Positions 36,823 through 38,453 of a stretch of DNA of 38,453 nucleotides are shown here, in pieces. Source of the DNA: JAHHLP01 sp041609895 (GTDB lineage Bacteria; Bacteroidota; Rhodothermia; Rhodothermales; JABDKH01); NCBI GenBank assembly GCA_041609895.1, contig JBFIPX010000009.1:1-38453 (forward strand), given 5' to 3'. Below the pieces are notes generated by a model, which was not told the origin of the DNA, made no database searches, and was given only the letters and a program-made list of their open reading frames with translations. A program made the translations under genes and the position numbers. Position 1 is the stretch's first letter, and each line of letters begins with the position of its first letter.

Positions 36823-38055
36823 TCATTCATATCGCAAGGCCTCGATGGGCTCCTCTGTTGCGGCTGTGTACGCCGGAGCCAATCCGAATATGATACCGAC
36901 GATGACGCATATGCCGAAGGCTATGCCCACCATCTGGAAGTCGAGACTGGATGGCAAGACCATTTGGACGGCGAAACCCAAAGGCAGCGCAAGGAGCACA
37001 CCAATCACCCCCCCGACGAGACATACGATCACGGCTTCGATCAGGAACTGAATCAGGATTGACCGCGATGGTGCTCCGACGGCCTTTCGTATTCCTATCT
37101 CCCGCGTTCGCTCTCGTACGGATACAAACATGATATTCATCACACCAATGCCGCCCACCAGCAGCGCGAGCGCCGTCAGGCCGATCCCGATTCCATAGAT
37201 GACCGCCTTGATTCCGGCTGTCTGCGCGCGCAGCGTCTCTTGCTCATTCAACTCGAAATTGTTTGGCTCAGTGGCCCCCAGGCCGCGAGCGACCCTCAGG
37301 ATGCCGGTGATCTCTGACTTGGCGGCATCGAGATAGGCTGCATCGCGAATGCGGACCCGAATCGACAGGTCCCGATTTTGCATTCCGAAAAGTCGCTTGA
37401 ATGCCTCAAACGGAACAACCGCCTGAAGATCCGCCGTTCCAGTTTGGTCAGCACTTTCGCCTTTCTTTTCAAAGACGCCGATCACTTCAAACCGATTGCC
37501 GCCAATGCGAATTGTCTTGCCCACCGGGTCGCCTACAACAAAAAGCTTCTCGGCAATCTCGGCACCGACGACCGCGACTCTCCGACCGGCACGTCCCTCG
37601 ACGTCGGTGAAGAAGCGACCCGCCTCAAGTCCAAACTGATGCACGATGGAATACGGAGTCGTAGCGCCTACGACCTGAGCGCCCGTTACGGACTGACCCT
37701 CATAGGAGATAGGCCGGCTTGTCTGAGCCACGGGGACCGCGGCAAGAGCGTACTGTGACTTTCGCGTTATAGCGTCCGCAAGATCGGCCGTCATGTTTGG
37801 CCTGTTGATATAGTTCCACCAATCACGTACAACGGACCAAGGCCATTTCTCGATGTAGATCACATCGGTTCCAAGTGTGGCCATGTCCTCTTCGAAGTCC
37901 TGCTCGATACCGTTCACAACAGTCGCCATCAGCGTGACAGAGACAACGCCAATGACGATCCCGAGGGTAGTCAGGACGGAGCGCATCTTCTGGACGCGCA
38001 ACGCGCGAACGGCGATACGCAATCCTTCGACAATGTCGGTGATCGCTCTCAGCAC
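36823..38055 (-). CDS. MacB/FtsX-type ABC transporter permease
   Basis: 410-residue sister of the downstream permease, with the same plan: a span near 25-48 (S-V-L-T-T-L-G-I-V-I-G-V), a MacB_PCD periplasmic domain (~50-275), three FtsX spans, the V-S-V-R-E-R-T-R-E-I-G-I-R-K-A-V-G-A signature, and the ending E-P-I-E-A-L-R-Y-E. The two probably form a heterodimer with an ATPase coded elsewhere. It starts with GTG (38055); no nearby ATG gives the N-terminal helix. Divergent from the DUF5989 gene, 136 bases away. Confidence 0.88.
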   Translation of the reverse strand: MLRAITDIVEGLRIAVRALRVQKMRSVLTTLGIVIGVVSVTLMATVVNGIEQDFEEDMATLGTDVIYIEKWPWSVVRDWWNYINRPNMTADLADAITRKSQYALAAVPVAQTSRPISYEGQSVTGAQVVGATTPYSIVHQFGLEAGRFFTDVEGRAGRRVAVVGAEIAEKLFVVGDPVGKTIRIGGNRFEVIGVFEKKGESADQTGTADLQAVVPFEAFKRLFGMQNRDLSIRVRIRDAAYLDAAKSEITGILRVARGLGATEPNNFELNEQETLRAQTAGIKAVIYGIGIGLTALALLVGGIGVMNIMFVSVRERTREIGIRKAVGAPSRSILIQFLIEAVIVCLVGGVIGVLLALPLGFAVQMVLPSSLDFQMVGIAFGICVIVGIIFGLAPAYTAATEEPIEALRYE

Positions 38056-38191
38056 GGTCTATCGGGAAAGAATGCTCACGAAGGGGTACGGGCTCGCAAT
38101 ATTCCTGTTGCGGGATCGAATGGCTTGACTGGCCGTTTTACGCGCAGTCAATTCATTTGCACTCATTAAACAGATCATACCAAGACGGCCG

Positions 38192-38350
38192 ATGGGCAAG
38201 ATATCCATCCTGCGTGAGTTCTGGGACTTTCTTCGCGTGCGTAAGAAGTTCTGGCTGGCTCCCATTGTCATCGTGCTAGCCCTTCTCAGTCTGCTGATCG
38301 TATTGACACAGGGCTCGGCACTCGCTCCGTTTATCTACGCGCTCTTCTGA
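38192..38350 (+). CDS. DUF5989 small membrane protein
   Basis: 52-residue protein. The N-terminal amphipathic, basic part (R-E-F-W-D-F-L-R-V-R-K-K-F-W) leads to one membrane span (L-A-P-I-V-I-V-L-A-L-L-S-L-L-I-V-L) and the ending Q-G-S-A-L-A-P-F-I-Y-A-L-F. This is the DUF5989 pattern, common next to SxtJ-like and carbamoyltransferase genes in many phyla; its role is unknown. The ATG at 38192 has no clear ribosome site. Only 103 bases follow it; I find no start of a next gene there. It is divergent from the permease pair. Confidence 0.85.
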   Translation: MGKISILREFWDFLRVRKKFWLAPIVIVLALLSLLIVLTQGSALAPFIYALF

Positions 38351-38453
38351 TCTTTGCCCTGAATTGCGTGCCTGGAAAAGATCACAGGTTTCGCTCAAAG
38401 CGTAAACGAAAATCGGAATACGAAGGGTTGTAGTCCGCGCGGGTAACAACGAA

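Noticed and set aside
38108..38160. TTGACT ... AGTCAA inverted repeat (6-bp arms, 15-base spacer) before the DUF5989 gene
   Set aside because: Arms are short and the spacer long; expected by chance in a gap this size. TTGACT could be a -35 box but the -10 match is poor.

Overview
This 38-kb window is chromosomal, gene-dense sequence from a Bacteroidota-related bacterium, most likely of the Rhodothermaeota/Balneolaeota side (Salinibacter/Rhodothermus-like). The pointers are a PUR/DUF3276 DNA-binding protein, an ECF sigma/FecR/STN-type TonB receptor/DUF4249 lipoprotein locus, two bacillithiol genes (bshB1, bshC), a DUF151 nuclease with a UVR tail, a Bacteroidetes-style Big_5 lipoprotein, and weak or absent Shine-Dalgarno sequences before many starts. 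I see no phage, transposase, CRISPR array, rRNA or tRNA. No gap between genes exceeds about 300 bases.

Layout. 1-237 is the 3' end of a plus-strand gene. From about 250 to 28064 almost everything is on the minus strand, with one plus-strand gene (CoA-binding, 3979-4398). In transcription order the minus block reads: TrmH-like methyltransferase, alanine dehydrogenase, hutU-hutH-hutI-hutG, a one-domain asparaginase-like protein, a UbiA prenyltransferase, an ECF sigma factor, FecR, (terminator), TonB receptor, DUF4249 lipoprotein, recX, AI-2E-type permease, purine nucleoside phosphorylase, a BatD-like/trypsin/TPR protein, PUR protein, hisC, DUF151 nuclease, (hairpin), bshC, an HD alarmone-hydrolase-like gene, then leuS-bshB1. 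From 28297 a plus-strand operon carries glutamate dehydrogenase, an unknown secreted/anchored protein, a Big_5 lipoprotein, the NAD(P)HX repair enzyme and a VanZ-like protein. A tonB energy-transducer gene follows with its own promoter and terminator. The window ends with a minus-strand pair of MacB-type permeases plus rpiA, and a divergent 52-residue DUF5989 protein.

How the genes fit together. (1) Amino-acid catabolism: histidine to glutamate (hutU/H/I/G), glutamate to 2-oxoglutarate (gdh) and alanine to pyruvate (ald) sit in one 10-kb block. (2) Surface signalling and uptake: sigma, FecR, TonB receptor and DUF4249 lipoprotein form a FecIR-type unit, and a TonB protein that could energise it lies 17 kb away. 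(3) Thiol and stress metabolism: bshB1 and bshC make bacillithiol, and bshC is followed after one base by a gene with the intact alarmone-hydrolase residue set.

The most unusual items are the BatD-like/trypsin/TPR fusion, whose signal peptide runs upstream of any standard start codon; the ECF sigma factor with a hydrophobic C-terminal tail; the single-domain asparaginase-like protein in the hut operon; and two palindromes that look like operators (before ald and tonB). No whole new system is demonstrated. These are the places where something undescribed could be found.
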